A stretch of DNA of 64,000 nt from an uncultured Pedosphaera sp. (GTDB lineage Bacteria > Verrucomicrobiota > Verrucomicrobiia > Limisphaerales > Pedosphaeraceae): NCBI GenBank assembly GCA_903918755.1, contig CAIXFN010000052.1, positions 37,825-101,824 on the forward strand, written 5' to 3'. Made by a program: the position numbers and the translations under genes. Every line of letters begins with the position of its first letter. The stretch's first letter is position 1. Below, piece by piece: positions 9,367-17,820 of this stretch. The notes beneath the pieces are model-generated. The model saw only the letters and a program-made list of their open reading frames with translations. It was not told the DNA's origin and made no database searches.

Positions 9367-10545
9367 TTAACGCGTGCCCATCCCGACGCTTTGGACGGTC
9401 TGGAACAATTTGCCCTCGGTTTTGATACTGGGGGCAATGATGATCTCGGTTTCTTGAAATTCCCGGATCGTCGCGGCTCCCACATTGCCCATGCAGGTGG
9501 TGATGGCGCCAACCAGATTTTGCGAACCATCATCCACGGTCGCGGGACCGAAGAGAATCTGCTTGAGGGAGCCCGTGACCCCCACCTTGATGCGCGTACC
9601 CCGCGGCAAATTCGCGTGCGGCGTCGCCATACCCCAATGATTGCCCTTGCCCGGAGCCTCTTTGGCGCGCGCGAAGGCGCTGCCCACCATCACCGCATCC
9701 GAACCGCAGGCCAGCGCTTTGCAGACATCGCCACCCTTGCTCATCCCGCCGTCGGTGATGATGGGCACATAGCGTCCGGTCTTCTTGAAATGCGCATCGC
9801 GCGCCGCGGCACAATCCACGGTGGCGGTGACCTGGGGAACCCCCAAACCCAGCACCCCGCGACTGGTGCAGGCCGCCCCCGGCCCCACGCCGATCAACAC
9901 GCCCGCCACACCGCACCCCATCAATTCCAAGGTAACGCTGTAAGTGACCGCGTTGCCAATAATCACCGGGATTTTGAGACTCCGGGTGAAATCGGCCAGT
10001 TCCAGGGATTTGTATTGGGTGGAAATGTGCCGGACGGTGGAAACCGTGGATTGCACAATGAAAATATCGGCGCCTGCCTCCTGCGCCAGCGCGGCAAAGC
10101 GTTCGGCCTTTTGGGGAATCGAACTCACCGCCGCGAGCACGCCGGCCTTTTTCAGTTCCTCGACCCGCCGGCCGATCAATTCTTCTTTGATGGGCTCCAG
10201 GTAAAGCTTTTGGATGAGGGAGGTGACTTCGTCCTTGTCCGCCTTCACCACCTGTTCCAGCACTTCGGCGGGATTTTCATAGCGGGTTTGCACCCCTTCC
10301 AGGTTGATCACCCCCAGGCCGCCGAGTCGCCCCATCTCAATGCAAAACTTGACGTCGGTGACGCCGTCCATCGCGCTGGCAATAATCGGAATCTTGAGCG
10401 CGATGCTAGAGCCATCCTTGCGGGGGATCAGGAATCCGGTGTCCACTTCCAGCGGGTTGATCGTGACTTCACCGGGCACGAGCGCGATTTCATCAAACCC
10501 GTAAGTGACCCGGGCTTTTCGGTTACGACCGATCCACATTCCCAT
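9367..10545 (-). CDS. guaB3: GuaB3-type IMP dehydrogenase without CBS domains
   Basis: A TIM-barrel IMPDH/GMP-reductase family enzyme of 392 residues. Visible motifs: PIIASAMDGVTD near residue 53, GVGPGAACTSRG with the catalytic Cys at 226, IITDGGMSKGGDVCKALACG (phosphate site) and AVMVGSAFA. The sequence runs straight through the position where canonical GuaB carries its ~120-residue CBS (Bateman) module, and length and N-terminus match the GuaB3/TIGR01304 group known from actinobacteria and cyanobacteria. Predicted reaction: IMP + NAD+ to XMP + NADH, the committed step of GMP synthesis, in the cytosol, without allosteric ATP/GTP control through CBS domains. A canonical guaB may exist elsewhere in the genome. 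Confidence 0.88.
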   Translation of the reverse strand: MGMWIGRNRKARVTYGFDEIALVPGEVTINPLEVDTGFLIPRKDGSSIALKIPIIASAMDGVTDVKFCIEMGRLGGLGVINLEGVQTRYENPAEVLEQVVKADKDEVTSLIQKLYLEPIKEELIGRRVEELKKAGVLAAVSSIPQKAERFAALAQEAGADIFIVQSTVSTVRHISTQYKSLELADFTRSLKIPVIIGNAVTYSVTLELMGCGVAGVLIGVGPGAACTSRGVLGLGVPQVTATVDCAAARDAHFKKTGRYVPIITDGGMSKGGDVCKALACGSDAVMVGSAFARAKEAPGKGNHWGMATPHANLPRGTRIKVGVTGSLKQILFGPATVDDGSQNLVGAITTCMGNVGAATIREFQETEIIIAPSIKTEGKLFQTVQSVGMGTR

Positions 10546-10604
10546 AATATTATATTAAGATTGCTCTAACTTATTCCGGGCGCGGCCTGCCCGGCTCATC
10601 CGGA

Positions 10605-10829
10605 TCAGAACTCGATGGCGTTGTTCAACCGCCCGCATTGCGAGCAGCGCGAGCGGTCCACATCGGGATCATCCGTGTAAACGAGTCCGCAGTTCTGACA
10701 ACGGAAAATCCGGTCTTCCGTTGCCGCCGGACCAAAACGCCTGCGCCGCAGTTCGTAATATATCGCGAGGGCCGAAAGCCCCGCAAGCAAAGAAACCACG
10801 TAGGCGAGAATGAGCGTTTGGCTGGCCAT
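10605..10829 (-). CDS. Small membrane-anchored zinc-ribbon protein
   Basis: A 74-residue protein: an N-terminal transmembrane helix (LILAYVVSLLAGLSALAIYY), a basic stretch RRRRFG that should stay cytoplasmic, then a rubredoxin-like zinc ribbon with two Cys pairs (CQNCG and CSQCG) 18 residues apart. It follows the TonB-like gene by 3 bases and therefore belongs to the exbB-exbD-tonB-like operon. Function unknown; a regulatory or assembly role beside the membrane motor is possible but unproven. It is too conserved in architecture to be chance. Confidence 0.75.
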   Translation of the reverse strand: MASQTLILAYVVSLLAGLSALAIYYELRRRRFGPAATEDRIFRCQNCGLVYTDDPDVDRSRCSQCGRLNNAIEF

Positions 10830-10832
10830 GAC

Positions 10833-11627
10833 TCAGGGGGTGCCCGGGGAGGCATTGGTGGCGGGCGGCGGGGCGATGGTTTGCCACTGGAAAATCAACC
10901 GGCCCCAATCCAACCGACCCACCGGCGCCGGCTCGCCTCCGCCGGTGGCCCCCGGAGCGGCGGTGAAGCGCAATTCCCGCGCCAGGGACAGGGCCGCGTT
11001 GTCCGCGTCTTTCGACCCGCTCGGGGTGAGGGGGGTGACGGTCAGCACCCGGCCGCCGGGGTCCACCACGATTTGCACTTCCGTGGCCGCCAGCACCGTG
11101 TTGGTAGCCGGCCAGGCCGTCAGCAGCGGAGCCGCCAGCAAAGGCCGATTCGCGAGGCTGCCTTCAATCCGCAAGGTGGATTGTGTCGGCGTCAATTCGA
11201 GCATCGGATAAATCTCGGGATGTTCCAGTTGCGGATCCGGCCGCCGCGCCACTTCGAGGGACCGGAGGCCATTGGTCTGCACATAGCCGCGCAGCGCCTC
11301 GCCCAGGCGATCCACCGAAGGATCCAGCCAGCGCGCCCTTTCGTTCCACTCGGTCACCGGATACTCCGGAGGCGGCAGGTGCGCCCAGACCCGGCCGGAA
11401 AAACCCTCCGGATGGGCCAGCGCCAGCAAAGCGGGATCCTCCGCCCACACCCCCTCTGGCCCAAGCGGCAGGGACTCCGTCAGGCCCGCCGCGGTCACAC
11501 CGCGCGCCGGAATCGCTCCCCGATCCAGCCAAAAAATGATCCCGGTCTGCGCCAGCATCAATCCGGCGATGATCAACCCCATCTGGCGCCGGGACCAGCC
11601 GGGGGATTCGGCGGCCACCGCGTTCAT
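10833..11627 (-). CDS. TonB-like energy-transducer protein
   Basis: The 264-residue protein has an N-terminal anchor (MGLIIAGLMLAQTGIIFWL) and a periplasmic region with proline-rich patches. The segment from ~180 (ATEVQIVVDPGGRVLTVTP ... ADNAALSLARELRF) resembles the TonB C-terminal fold in its 'V.V...G.V......SG....D.AA....R...F' pattern. Its start overlaps the exbD stop by 4 bases (ATGA), so it is the third member of a motor operon. It lacks the long Pro-Lys spacer of E. coli TonB, so it may serve a different receptor or a non-TonB motor function. Placement in the operon is firm; the TonB label is moderate. Confidence 0.65.
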   Translation of the reverse strand: MNAVAAESPGWSRRQMGLIIAGLMLAQTGIIFWLDRGAIPARGVTAAGLTESLPLGPEGVWAEDPALLALAHPEGFSGRVWAHLPPPEYPVTEWNERARWLDPSVDRLGEALRGYVQTNGLRSLEVARRPDPQLEHPEIYPMLELTPTQSTLRIEGSLANRPLLAAPLLTAWPATNTVLAATEVQIVVDPGGRVLTVTPLTPSGSKDADNAALSLARELRFTAAPGATGGGEPAPVGRLDWGRLIFQWQTIAPPPATNASPGTP

Positions 11628-12064
11628 GGCGCCGGCTTCCCGCCCGCCCGCGGATCGAAGATCCGCGGCAGGGTCTCTTCCACCGCGTTGGTGATCCCGG
11701 CCGCCACGGCCAAGTCAACCACCTGCAAGAGCATCTCCCGGGTCGCCTCGCGGTCCGCCCGCACCACCAGGGTTGGCGGCCGGGTAAACCGGGCCACCTC
11801 CGTCGCCAGGCGCCGCCGAAACTCATTGGTGCCCAAGGCCTGGCTTTGGAAGTAAATCCGCCCGTTCTTGTCCAAGGCCACCCCCAGGGTGGGGCCCGGC
11901 AGACCCGGCAAACGGGAACCGGCCAGCGGCAGTTGCAGCCGGATTCCCGGCGTGTACACCCGCGTGCCCAGCAGCACAAAAATCAGCAGCAAAAAGAACA
12001 CCCCGGCAAACGGGGCGGCATCCAGGTGACCGCGGAAAATTTTGGCATTGCGGGGAAACTTCAT
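11624..12064 (-). CDS. exbD: ExbD/TolR-family protein lacking the proton-relay Asp
   Basis: The start is the ATG at 12064, overlapping the exbB stop (ATGA), giving 146 residues. A single transmembrane helix (PFAGVFFLLLIFVLLG, residues 18-33) is followed by a periplasmic domain with GVALDKNGRIYF, FRRRLATEV and LVVRADREATREMLLQVVDLA, which matches the ExbD/TolR fold ('v.i.aD....y..v......a'). In canonical ExbD the helix reads P-F-[IV]-D-V, the Asp carrying protons; here the same place reads P-F-A-G-V, so that Asp is Gly 21. Asp 15 lies just outside the helix. The partner ExbB keeps its pore threonines. Either the motor works through another acidic residue, or it is not proton-driven. Confidence 0.85.
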   Translation of the reverse strand: MKFPRNAKIFRGHLDAAPFAGVFFLLLIFVLLGTRVYTPGIRLQLPLAGSRLPGLPGPTLGVALDKNGRIYFQSQALGTNEFRRRLATEVARFTRPPTLVVRADREATREMLLQVVDLAVAAGITNAVEETLPRIFDPRAGGKPAP

Positions 12065-12735
12065 TTGCCCTTGAAGCCCGGCGTCTCGGCCACAATGTTG
12101 ACGATTTCCGTGGCGGCTTTTTCCATGTCCAGCACGATGGAGTTCACCCGGCTGACGAGATAATTGTAACCCGCATGACTCGGAATCGAGACCGCCAGGC
12201 CGGCGGCGGTGCAAATGAGCGCCTCCCAAACTCCGCCGGACAGGGTGGGCAGGTCGGCGCTCAGCCCGTCGGCCTGCATTTTCCCAAACACCTGCATCAA
12301 TCCCAGCACCGTGCCCAGCAATCCCATCAGGGGGGCGACTTGGGCAATGGTGGCCAGCAAATTCAGTTTTTCCTCCAACCGGGGCACTTCCGAGAGCCCC
12401 GCCTCCTCCAAGGCCTCCCGCACCCGCTCCCGGCCGTGATCCCGGTTCAGGATCGCCGTTTTTACCAGACGTGCCACCGGCCCCGGTGTCGCATCGCAAA
12501 TCGACAGCGCTTCCACCACGTTATCGCGTTTGAGCACCGTTTTGACGCCGTTGAGGAACTCGGCGGAATTGATTTGCGCCCGGTGGCAATGCAGGACCCG
12601 CTCAATGAACACGGCCACCCCCACCGCGCTGGTCAGCACGAGCACCCAAAACATCAACCCGCCGTCGCGAAACATACTCGGCAACATGCCGCCTTTATAT
12701 GCCCCCAAAAGCCAAACTTCAAAGGCTAATTCCAT
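12061..12735 (-). CDS. exbB: MotA/TolQ/ExbB proton-channel family protein
   Basis: With the start at 12735 (MELAFEVWLL) the protein has 224 residues. Three transmembrane helices are visible: ~26-45, ~128-150 and ~165-188, separated by the long cytoplasmic loop usual for ExbB. The pore residues of the family are present: Thr 142 in LMGLLGTVLGLMQVF and Thr 176 in EALICTAAGLAVSIPS. It forms the pentameric motor channel with ExbD and drives the TonB-like protein encoded downstream. An upstream in-frame extension to 12903 would overlap the divergent dUTPase-like gene and is not family-like. First gene of the minus-strand run; 52 bases separate it from the divergent start at 12788. Confidence 0.9.
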   Translation of the reverse strand: MELAFEVWLLGAYKGGMLPSMFRDGGLMFWVLVLTSAVGVAVFIERVLHCHRAQINSAEFLNGVKTVLKRDNVVEALSICDATPGPVARLVKTAILNRDHGRERVREALEEAGLSEVPRLEEKLNLLATIAQVAPLMGLLGTVLGLMQVFGKMQADGLSADLPTLSGGVWEALICTAAGLAVSIPSHAGYNYLVSRVNSIVLDMEKAATEIVNIVAETPGFKGK

Positions 12736-12787
12736 CCCCGGCGACCACCGGCTTGAACCCCGCCCCCGGAGCTGGCATGCTCGAGCC

Positions 12788-13168
12788 ATGGAAAATCCTG
12801 ACCAACTCCGTGAACTCTTCCGCATGCAACGGGCTTTGAACCAGCGGATCGGTGTCAATACCGACACGATGGACGAAGCCGAGAAGACCAAGTGGATTCT
12901 CAACTATTGCCGGGCGATGTCCCAGGAGATGGCCGAACTCACCGACAGCGTCCCGTGGAAATGGTGGGCCAAATACCAGAAGTTCGATGAACAAAATGCC
13001 CGGGTCGAGGTGGTGGACCTGTTCCATTTTCTCATCAGCATGGCCCAAGTACTCGGCATGAGCGCCGACGACGTGTTCCAGGCGTATCTCAAAAAGAACG
13101 CCGTCAACTTTCAGCGACAGGATTCCGGCTACGTCGCGAAGGACCACGACGATTCCCGCCACATCTAA
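12788..13168 (+). CDS. dUTPase/MazG-like all-alpha NTP pyrophosphohydrolase
   Basis: With the start at 12788 the protein has 126 residues, all helical. The metal-binding motifs of dimeric dUTPases/MazG-like enzymes are visible: SQEMAELTDS (E-x2-E) and EVVDLFHFLISM (E-x2-D), with the WKWWAKYQK segment between them that is characteristic of the dimeric dUTPase_2 family. Predicted reaction: hydrolysis of dUTP (or related dNTP) to the monophosphate and pyrophosphate with Mg2+, lowering uracil incorporation into DNA; cytosolic. It is divergent from exbB and not part of an obvious operon. An ATG-less extension to 12530 would run through exbB and is rejected. Substrate specificity cannot be confirmed from sequence alone. 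Confidence 0.82.
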   Translation: MENPDQLRELFRMQRALNQRIGVNTDTMDEAEKTKWILNYCRAMSQEMAELTDSVPWKWWAKYQKFDEQNARVEVVDLFHFLISMAQVLGMSADDVFQAYLKKNAVNFQRQDSGYVAKDHDDSRHI

Positions 13169-13184
13169 AACCCGGCGAGGTGCG

Positions 13185-13220
13185 CCCCCGCATTCCGAAG
13201 CTGGCGCCGGAACGCGGGGG
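13185..13220 (+). terminator. Hairpin after the dUTPase-like gene
   Basis: A 13-bp stem (13185-13197 with 13208-13220; one A-C mismatch, arm CCCCCGCATTCCG) with a 10-base loop begins 16 bases after the stop codon. No T-run follows, so termination strength is uncertain. Confidence 0.45.
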
Positions 13221-13391
13221 GGGTAAGTCGTGACCCGGTTTTGGAAAGGATATTGCACCACCCTTCCCTGCCTGTAGGCGTGCCCGGCGTGACCAAAACC
13301 ATCCCGACCATTTACCCGGCCCGCTGAGGAACGTCTGACAAATCCGCCTTTATGGTGGAAAAGGCCTGCTGGGAGTGCTAGGGTCCGCGCG

Positions 13392-14795
13392 ATGAAATTT
13401 CTGCCCCTGATATTTCGCGCCACTTTGGCCGGGCAGAGAAGTCAATGGGCGTTTGTTCACCCGGGCAGTCTGGCTGGGGTGATTGTTCTAATCCTGGCGG
13501 CCTGGTTCTACGCCGTCCCGTGTTCCGCGCAGACCACCGCAGATATCAGCGAGCAACTCCGGGCCCTGCAGCGGCAAAACGAGGCCTTTCTGGAACAACT
13601 TCACCGGCAGCAGGAAATCATCGCGACCCTCACCAACCAGGTCAACCAGTTGCAGGCGGAGGCGACCCGGCGCGACCGGGCGGTGGTCCCGCCCCAGACC
13701 GTCCCGGAGATCACAGAACCGCCCCGCCGGCTGCCCGGCTGGCTGCCGGTGGGACCGGTGCACCTTTCGGGGGAAGGCGGAGTGGGCTTCTTCCATTCCG
13801 CGCGCGGGGGTAACGCACCCAATGCCGAGTTCCGGGTGGATGAAGCCCGGCTATTCCTGGAAGCGCCCCTGGGCAAGGATGCTTTTTTCTATGGCGAATT
13901 GAACCTGGCCACGCGGGAATACAATTACGGCCTCGATGTGTTCCTGGGGGAGTTGTACGTGGACATCGAAAACCTGTCGCGACTCTGGAATCGCGAGGGC
14001 ATGTTGAGTCTCCGGCTGGGCCGGTTTTACATTCCCTTTGGCGAGGAGTACCTCACTCGCAATGCCATCGATAACCCCCTCATCTCCCATTCCCTGGCGG
14101 ATTTTTGGGGGGTCGACGAAGGGCTGGAACTCTACGGCAAACTGGGCCCCGTCGACTATGTGATGGCGATCCAAAATGGGGGCCACCCCGGGGTCCGGGA
14201 TTTCACGGCGGACAAAGCGGTGGTGGGACGCCTCGGCTATGATCCCTTCCGTTGGCTGCACCTGGGGGTCAGCGGCATGCGGACCGGTGACCTGGATGTC
14301 AAAAACGACATGCTGTCCGAGCTCTGGTTTGCGGACGGATTCATCCGTTCGCTCGGCTCGACCGCCACCACGCAGTTCCACGCGAACCTGGCGCAGGGCG
14401 ACCTGCAAGTCCGCCTGCCTCATGGGCACCTGGGGGCCGCGGGGGGACTTTTGCATTATGGCGATAACGATTCCGCCCGCGCCAACAGTCGCGCGGTTTA
14501 CTTTTACTCCTTGGAAGGGGCGCATGATCTCACGCGGGACCTCTATGCGGCCGGGCGGTTCAGCCACATCCTGGCCGGGCAGGGTTTTCCCCTGGTCGGC
14601 AGTGGTGATTTTAGCGAATATTTTTATCGGGAACTTACCCGGGACCTGTGGCGTCTTAGTTTGGGCCTCGGCTATCGCTGGAGTCCCAATCTCGTTTTGA
14701 AAATGGAATACACGTTCGAGCGGGGCGCGGATTACCCGACGGGCAGGGAAAGCCGCCGGGACCTGATATCCGCCGAGGCCGCGTTTCGTTTTTGA
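13392..14795 (+). CDS. Outer-membrane porin with N-terminal coiled coil
   Basis: The 467-residue protein has a long N-region and a signal sequence (VIVLILAAWFYAVPCSAQ), then a coiled coil (about 50-95: ISEQLRALQRQNEAFLEQL and following heptads), as in OprP/porin-O-P and similar trimeric porins that tether to peptidoglycan. The rest alternates polar and hydrophobic residues with many aromatic strand ends and finishes in AEAAFRF, the terminal Phe recognised by the BAM machinery. FRVDEARLFLEAPLG and LRLGRFYIPFGEEYL resemble phosphate-selective porin family strands. The next gene starts 2 bases after the stop, so porin, cupredoxin and sensor kinase form one operon. The solute is unknown. Confidence 0.8.
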   Translation: MKFLPLIFRATLAGQRSQWAFVHPGSLAGVIVLILAAWFYAVPCSAQTTADISEQLRALQRQNEAFLEQLHRQQEIIATLTNQVNQLQAEATRRDRAVVPPQTVPEITEPPRRLPGWLPVGPVHLSGEGGVGFFHSARGGNAPNAEFRVDEARLFLEAPLGKDAFFYGELNLATREYNYGLDVFLGELYVDIENLSRLWNREGMLSLRLGRFYIPFGEEYLTRNAIDNPLISHSLADFWGVDEGLELYGKLGPVDYVMAIQNGGHPGVRDFTADKAVVGRLGYDPFRWLHLGVSGMRTGDLDVKNDMLSELWFADGFIRSLGSTATTQFHANLAQGDLQVRLPHGHLGAAGGLLHYGDNDSARANSRAVYFYSLEGAHDLTRDLYAAGRFSHILAGQGFPLVGSGDFSEYFYRELTRDLWRLSLGLGYRWSPNLVLKMEYTFERGADYPTGRESRRDLISAEAAFRF

Positions 14796-14797
14796 CC

Positions 14798-15502
14798 ATG
14801 AAACTCCTCCTGGTAATCGCGCTGGCGGGCGGGCTGGCGATACTGCCCGCCCGGGCGGGCAGTATCACGGGAACCGTGCAGGCGCAGGGAAAAGCCGGGA
14901 CGGACGCAGAGGCGGCAGGCGGCAAATATGGCAGCCGGAAATTCAAGTTTGTCGAGCGGGTCAATTATGCCGCGTTGCACGACTTCGTGGTTTATATCAC
15001 GGGTCCGCTGACGAATTCCCCATTGCCCAAGCCCCCGGCGGAGGCGGCCCCGCAACGGGTGGTAACCCGGCGAATTCTGCAGCGCGAAGCCAACTTCGTC
15101 CCCCATGTACTACCCATCCAGGTTGGCACCACTATTGAATGGCCCAATCAGGACGACATCCTGCATAACGTTTTTTCCATTTCGGATCCCAAACCTTTTG
15201 ACCTCGGCCTCTACAAGGACCCGGAACTCAAGCGGGTGACTTTTGACAAACCCGGGAGGGTGGATGTCTTCTGCTCCATTCACACCACCATGAGTTGCAT
15301 CATCCTGGTGCTCGAATCTCCGTGGTTTGCGGTCACGGACGACCGGGGACATTACACCATCAACGGCGTGCCTCCCGGCGTTTACCAAGTGCGCGCCTGG
15401 CATGAGCGGCTGCCCGCCCAGGAGCGGGAAATCAAGGTGCCGGAATCCGGGGAAGTCCGGATGGATTTCGTGCTCGGCATCAAGAATCTGCCGCAATACT
15501 GA
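14798..15502 (+). CDS. Periplasmic cupredoxin-domain (plastocyanin-like) protein
   Basis: The start ATG at 14798 gives 234 residues with a clear signal peptide (KLLLVIALAGGLAILPARAG). Residues ~100-165 form a cupredoxin: VGTTIEWPNQDDILHNVFS provides a His, and DVFCSIHTTMSCIILV provides Cys, His (+3) and Met (+6), the classical type 1 copper ligand set. A small carboxypeptidase-regulatory-like beta domain follows (DDRGHYTINGVPPGVYQVRAWH). Such proteins are often annotated as methylamine-utilisation-like. It sits between a porin and a hybrid histidine kinase, so it may bind copper or carry electrons in the periplasm and feed a signal to the kinase; that link is inference. Confidence 0.85.
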   Translation: MKLLLVIALAGGLAILPARAGSITGTVQAQGKAGTDAEAAGGKYGSRKFKFVERVNYAALHDFVVYITGPLTNSPLPKPPAEAAPQRVVTRRILQREANFVPHVLPIQVGTTIEWPNQDDILHNVFSISDPKPFDLGLYKDPELKRVTFDKPGRVDVFCSIHTTMSCIILVLESPWFAVTDDRGHYTINGVPPGVYQVRAWHERLPAQEREIKVPESGEVRMDFVLGIKNLPQY

Positions 15503-15523
15503 ACCGTGCCTGGCAGGGATGTC

Positions 15524-17758
15524 ATGTTGCGGGACAGTTTGCGCGCCAAAGTGCTGCTGCCGGTGGTCGTGAGCATGGGGCTGGCCCTGGTCCTCACCGT
15601 GTGGACGGTCAACCATCGGCTAACCCAGGAATTTAAAGCGGATGCGGCTCGCACCCTGGCAATGGCGGAAGACGTTTTTCGCAACTCGCAAAAAATCCGC
15701 ACCCGCTCCCTGCTGGAGCGTTACCGCAATCTGCCCAATGAACCCCGGTATAAGGCGGTGTTTCAAGCCGCCGACCCGCCCACGATCCGTCATCTCTTTG
15801 CCGAATTGCTCGGCGAACAGGGCGCGGACGTGATCGGTTTCACCTCGGACAAATTGGAACTCGTGGCGGGGGCCAGGCGGGACCCCGCCATTTCAATGAG
15901 TCTGTTGGAAACCGCGAGCGCCGTCCCCGTCAATAAGGCGCTTGGGGGCGAGGAATCCGTCGCCACGGTACGGGTGGGTGATCGCCTTTTTGACGTAATT
16001 GTGATCCCGGTGACCGGCGTGGGCGAAAGTCTCATCGGCGCGCTGACCATCGGGGTGGAACTGGGCGGGGCTGCGGCCCGGGAATTCAACCGGCTCCCAC
16101 GGAGCCAGATCGTGCTGCTGGCTGACGGGCGGGTGGTCGCTTCCACCCTGCCCCACCCGGAATCCAACCAGAGCATAGTAGCCTTGTTGCGCGAGGCTCC
16201 CGGCCCGGCGGGGCCGCTCGATGCTCCCGGAACCGTCCGCCAACTATTGTTAGAGGGCGAACATTACTTCTGCTCGGCCGGCCGCTTCGACTCCGGCAAT
16301 GGGGATAAGGACCCCGGCTACCTGTTGTTGTGGTCTTACGAACAACCCCTGCGGGCACTGCAAGCCACCCGGCAGGAGTTGATGGGGGTCAGCTTGCTGG
16401 GCATCCTCCTCGCCACGGGTATCATCTGGCTCTTTGTCCGCCGGGCCACCCGCCCGCTCCTGGAACTCCGCGCCCTCGCCGATGCCGTAGGTCACGGGGA
16501 TTTCTCCCGCCGGGCGGCGGTGGCCACCCGTGACGAGTGCGGCCAGCTGGCGGCGGGCTTCAACCGCATGACCGAAAATCTCCGGAGTTCCCGCGACCGA
16601 TTGGAGGAGACGGTTGCGCGGCTCAAGACCACCCAGGCGCAACTGGTTCAGAGCGAGAAACTGTCCGGCATCGGCCAGTTTGTCGCCGGCGTGGCGCATG
16701 AATTGAACAACCCGCTGACGATCGTGCTGGGCTTTTCCGAACTGGTGCAAGGTCGCAGCCAGGATCCCGAGCAACGCGCCGAGTTAGCCATGATTTACAA
16801 TAACGCGCAGCGCTGTCACCGGATCGTGCAAAGCCTGCTGAGCTTTGCCCGGCGACACGCGCCCGAACGGAAGCTTGTCTGCCTGAACCAGCTCCTGCAA
16901 TCCGTCCTCGAGTTCCTGGCCTACGAATTGCGCACCAGCAACATCGCCGTCGTCACGCGTTTCGATCCGCACTTGCCGCTGGCGAGCGTGGATCCCCACC
17001 AATTGCAACAGGTTTTTCTTAACCTCATCAATAACGCCCGCCAGGCAATCGAAGCCCACCAGCCCAAAGGCTGCGTAACCATCATCACCGAGTCTTCGGC
17101 GCCCACTATCCGGGTCACGATCCAGGATGACGGCCCGGGCATCGCACCGGAGAATCTTTCCAAAATCTTCGATCCCTTCTTCACCACCAAGGAAGTCGGC
17201 AAGGGCACCGGCTTGGGCCTAAGCCTCTGCTACGGTATTCTTCAGGAGCATGGTGGCACCATCTTCCCACGCAGCCGCCCGGGGGAAGGGGCCGCCTTCA
17301 TTATTGAGTTGCCCGTTTCCCGCACGGCAATTGATGCAGCCATGCCCCCCACCGCCCGCGATCAGGAAGCGATTAGTCGCGAGGGGTCCGGCAAACGGGT
17401 ACTGGCGATTGATGATGAACCGGCGATTCTGCAACTGGTCCGCCGCCTGCTCGAGTGCGGCGGTTTTGAAGTGGATGTCGCGGCGGATGGAGAAACCGGG
17501 CTTCGCCGTCTCAGCGAACGGCCCTATGATGTGATATTGTGCGACTGGAAAATGCCGGGGTTGACCGGTCAGGACGTTTACGAGCGTTTGCAGTTGAGCC
17601 AGCCCCACCATTGCCGCCGGATGATTTTCATGACGGGCGATGTGGTCAGCGAGCGCACCCGCGCATTCCTGGAGTCCCCCAAGAAGGTTTACCTGCCGAA
17701 ACCGTTCACGGTGGAGGAGTTTCGCGCCGCGCTTAGCCAGATTCTGGCCGGCGGCTGA
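15524..17758 (+). CDS. Hybrid sensor histidine kinase/response regulator
   Basis: The ATG at 15524 (AGGGA 4 bases upstream) gives 744 residues; an in-frame GTG at 15506 is the alternative. Order: TM1 (~7-28), periplasmic sensor of ~245 residues with Cache-like features (VADVIGF-type segment and VTGVGESLIGALTIGVEL), TM2 (~285-305), HAMP (~305-358), HisKA with the phospho-acceptor His 392 in VAGVAHELNNPL, HATPase (NLINNAR, DDGPGI, GTGLGLSL), and a C-terminal receiver with Asp 674 in VILCDWKMPG and the KPF motif near the end. It senses something periplasmic and passes phosphate through its own receiver. No separate DNA-binding regulator is adjacent. It lies 21 bases after the cupredoxin gene. 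Confidence 0.92.
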   Translation: MLRDSLRAKVLLPVVVSMGLALVLTVWTVNHRLTQEFKADAARTLAMAEDVFRNSQKIRTRSLLERYRNLPNEPRYKAVFQAADPPTIRHLFAELLGEQGADVIGFTSDKLELVAGARRDPAISMSLLETASAVPVNKALGGEESVATVRVGDRLFDVIVIPVTGVGESLIGALTIGVELGGAAAREFNRLPRSQIVLLADGRVVASTLPHPESNQSIVALLREAPGPAGPLDAPGTVRQLLLEGEHYFCSAGRFDSGNGDKDPGYLLLWSYEQPLRALQATRQELMGVSLLGILLATGIIWLFVRRATRPLLELRALADAVGHGDFSRRAAVATRDECGQLAAGFNRMTENLRSSRDRLEETVARLKTTQAQLVQSEKLSGIGQFVAGVAHELNNPLTIVLGFSELVQGRSQDPEQRAELAMIYNNAQRCHRIVQSLLSFARRHAPERKLVCLNQLLQSVLEFLAYELRTSNIAVVTRFDPHLPLASVDPHQLQQVFLNLINNARQAIEAHQPKGCVTIITESSAPTIRVTIQDDGPGIAPENLSKIFDPFFTTKEVGKGTGLGLSLCYGILQEHGGTIFPRSRPGEGAAFIIELPVSRTAIDAAMPPTARDQEAISREGSGKRVLAIDDEPAILQLVRRLLECGGFEVDVAADGETGLRRLSERPYDVILCDWKMPGLTGQDVYERLQLSQPHHCRRMIFMTGDVVSERTRAFLESPKKVYLPKPFTVEEFRAALSQILAGG

Positions 17759-17820
17759 GCGGGCCGGGGGTCCGGGCACGGGCGGATCAGTGAGGCCATC
17801 CGCTTGCCATTCAGCAAAAA

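Noticed and set aside
11624..12499. 291-residue version of ExbD starting at 12499
   Set aside because: The extra N-terminus is an out-of-frame reading of exbB; the ATGA overlap at 12061-12064 and the family length support the 146-residue form.
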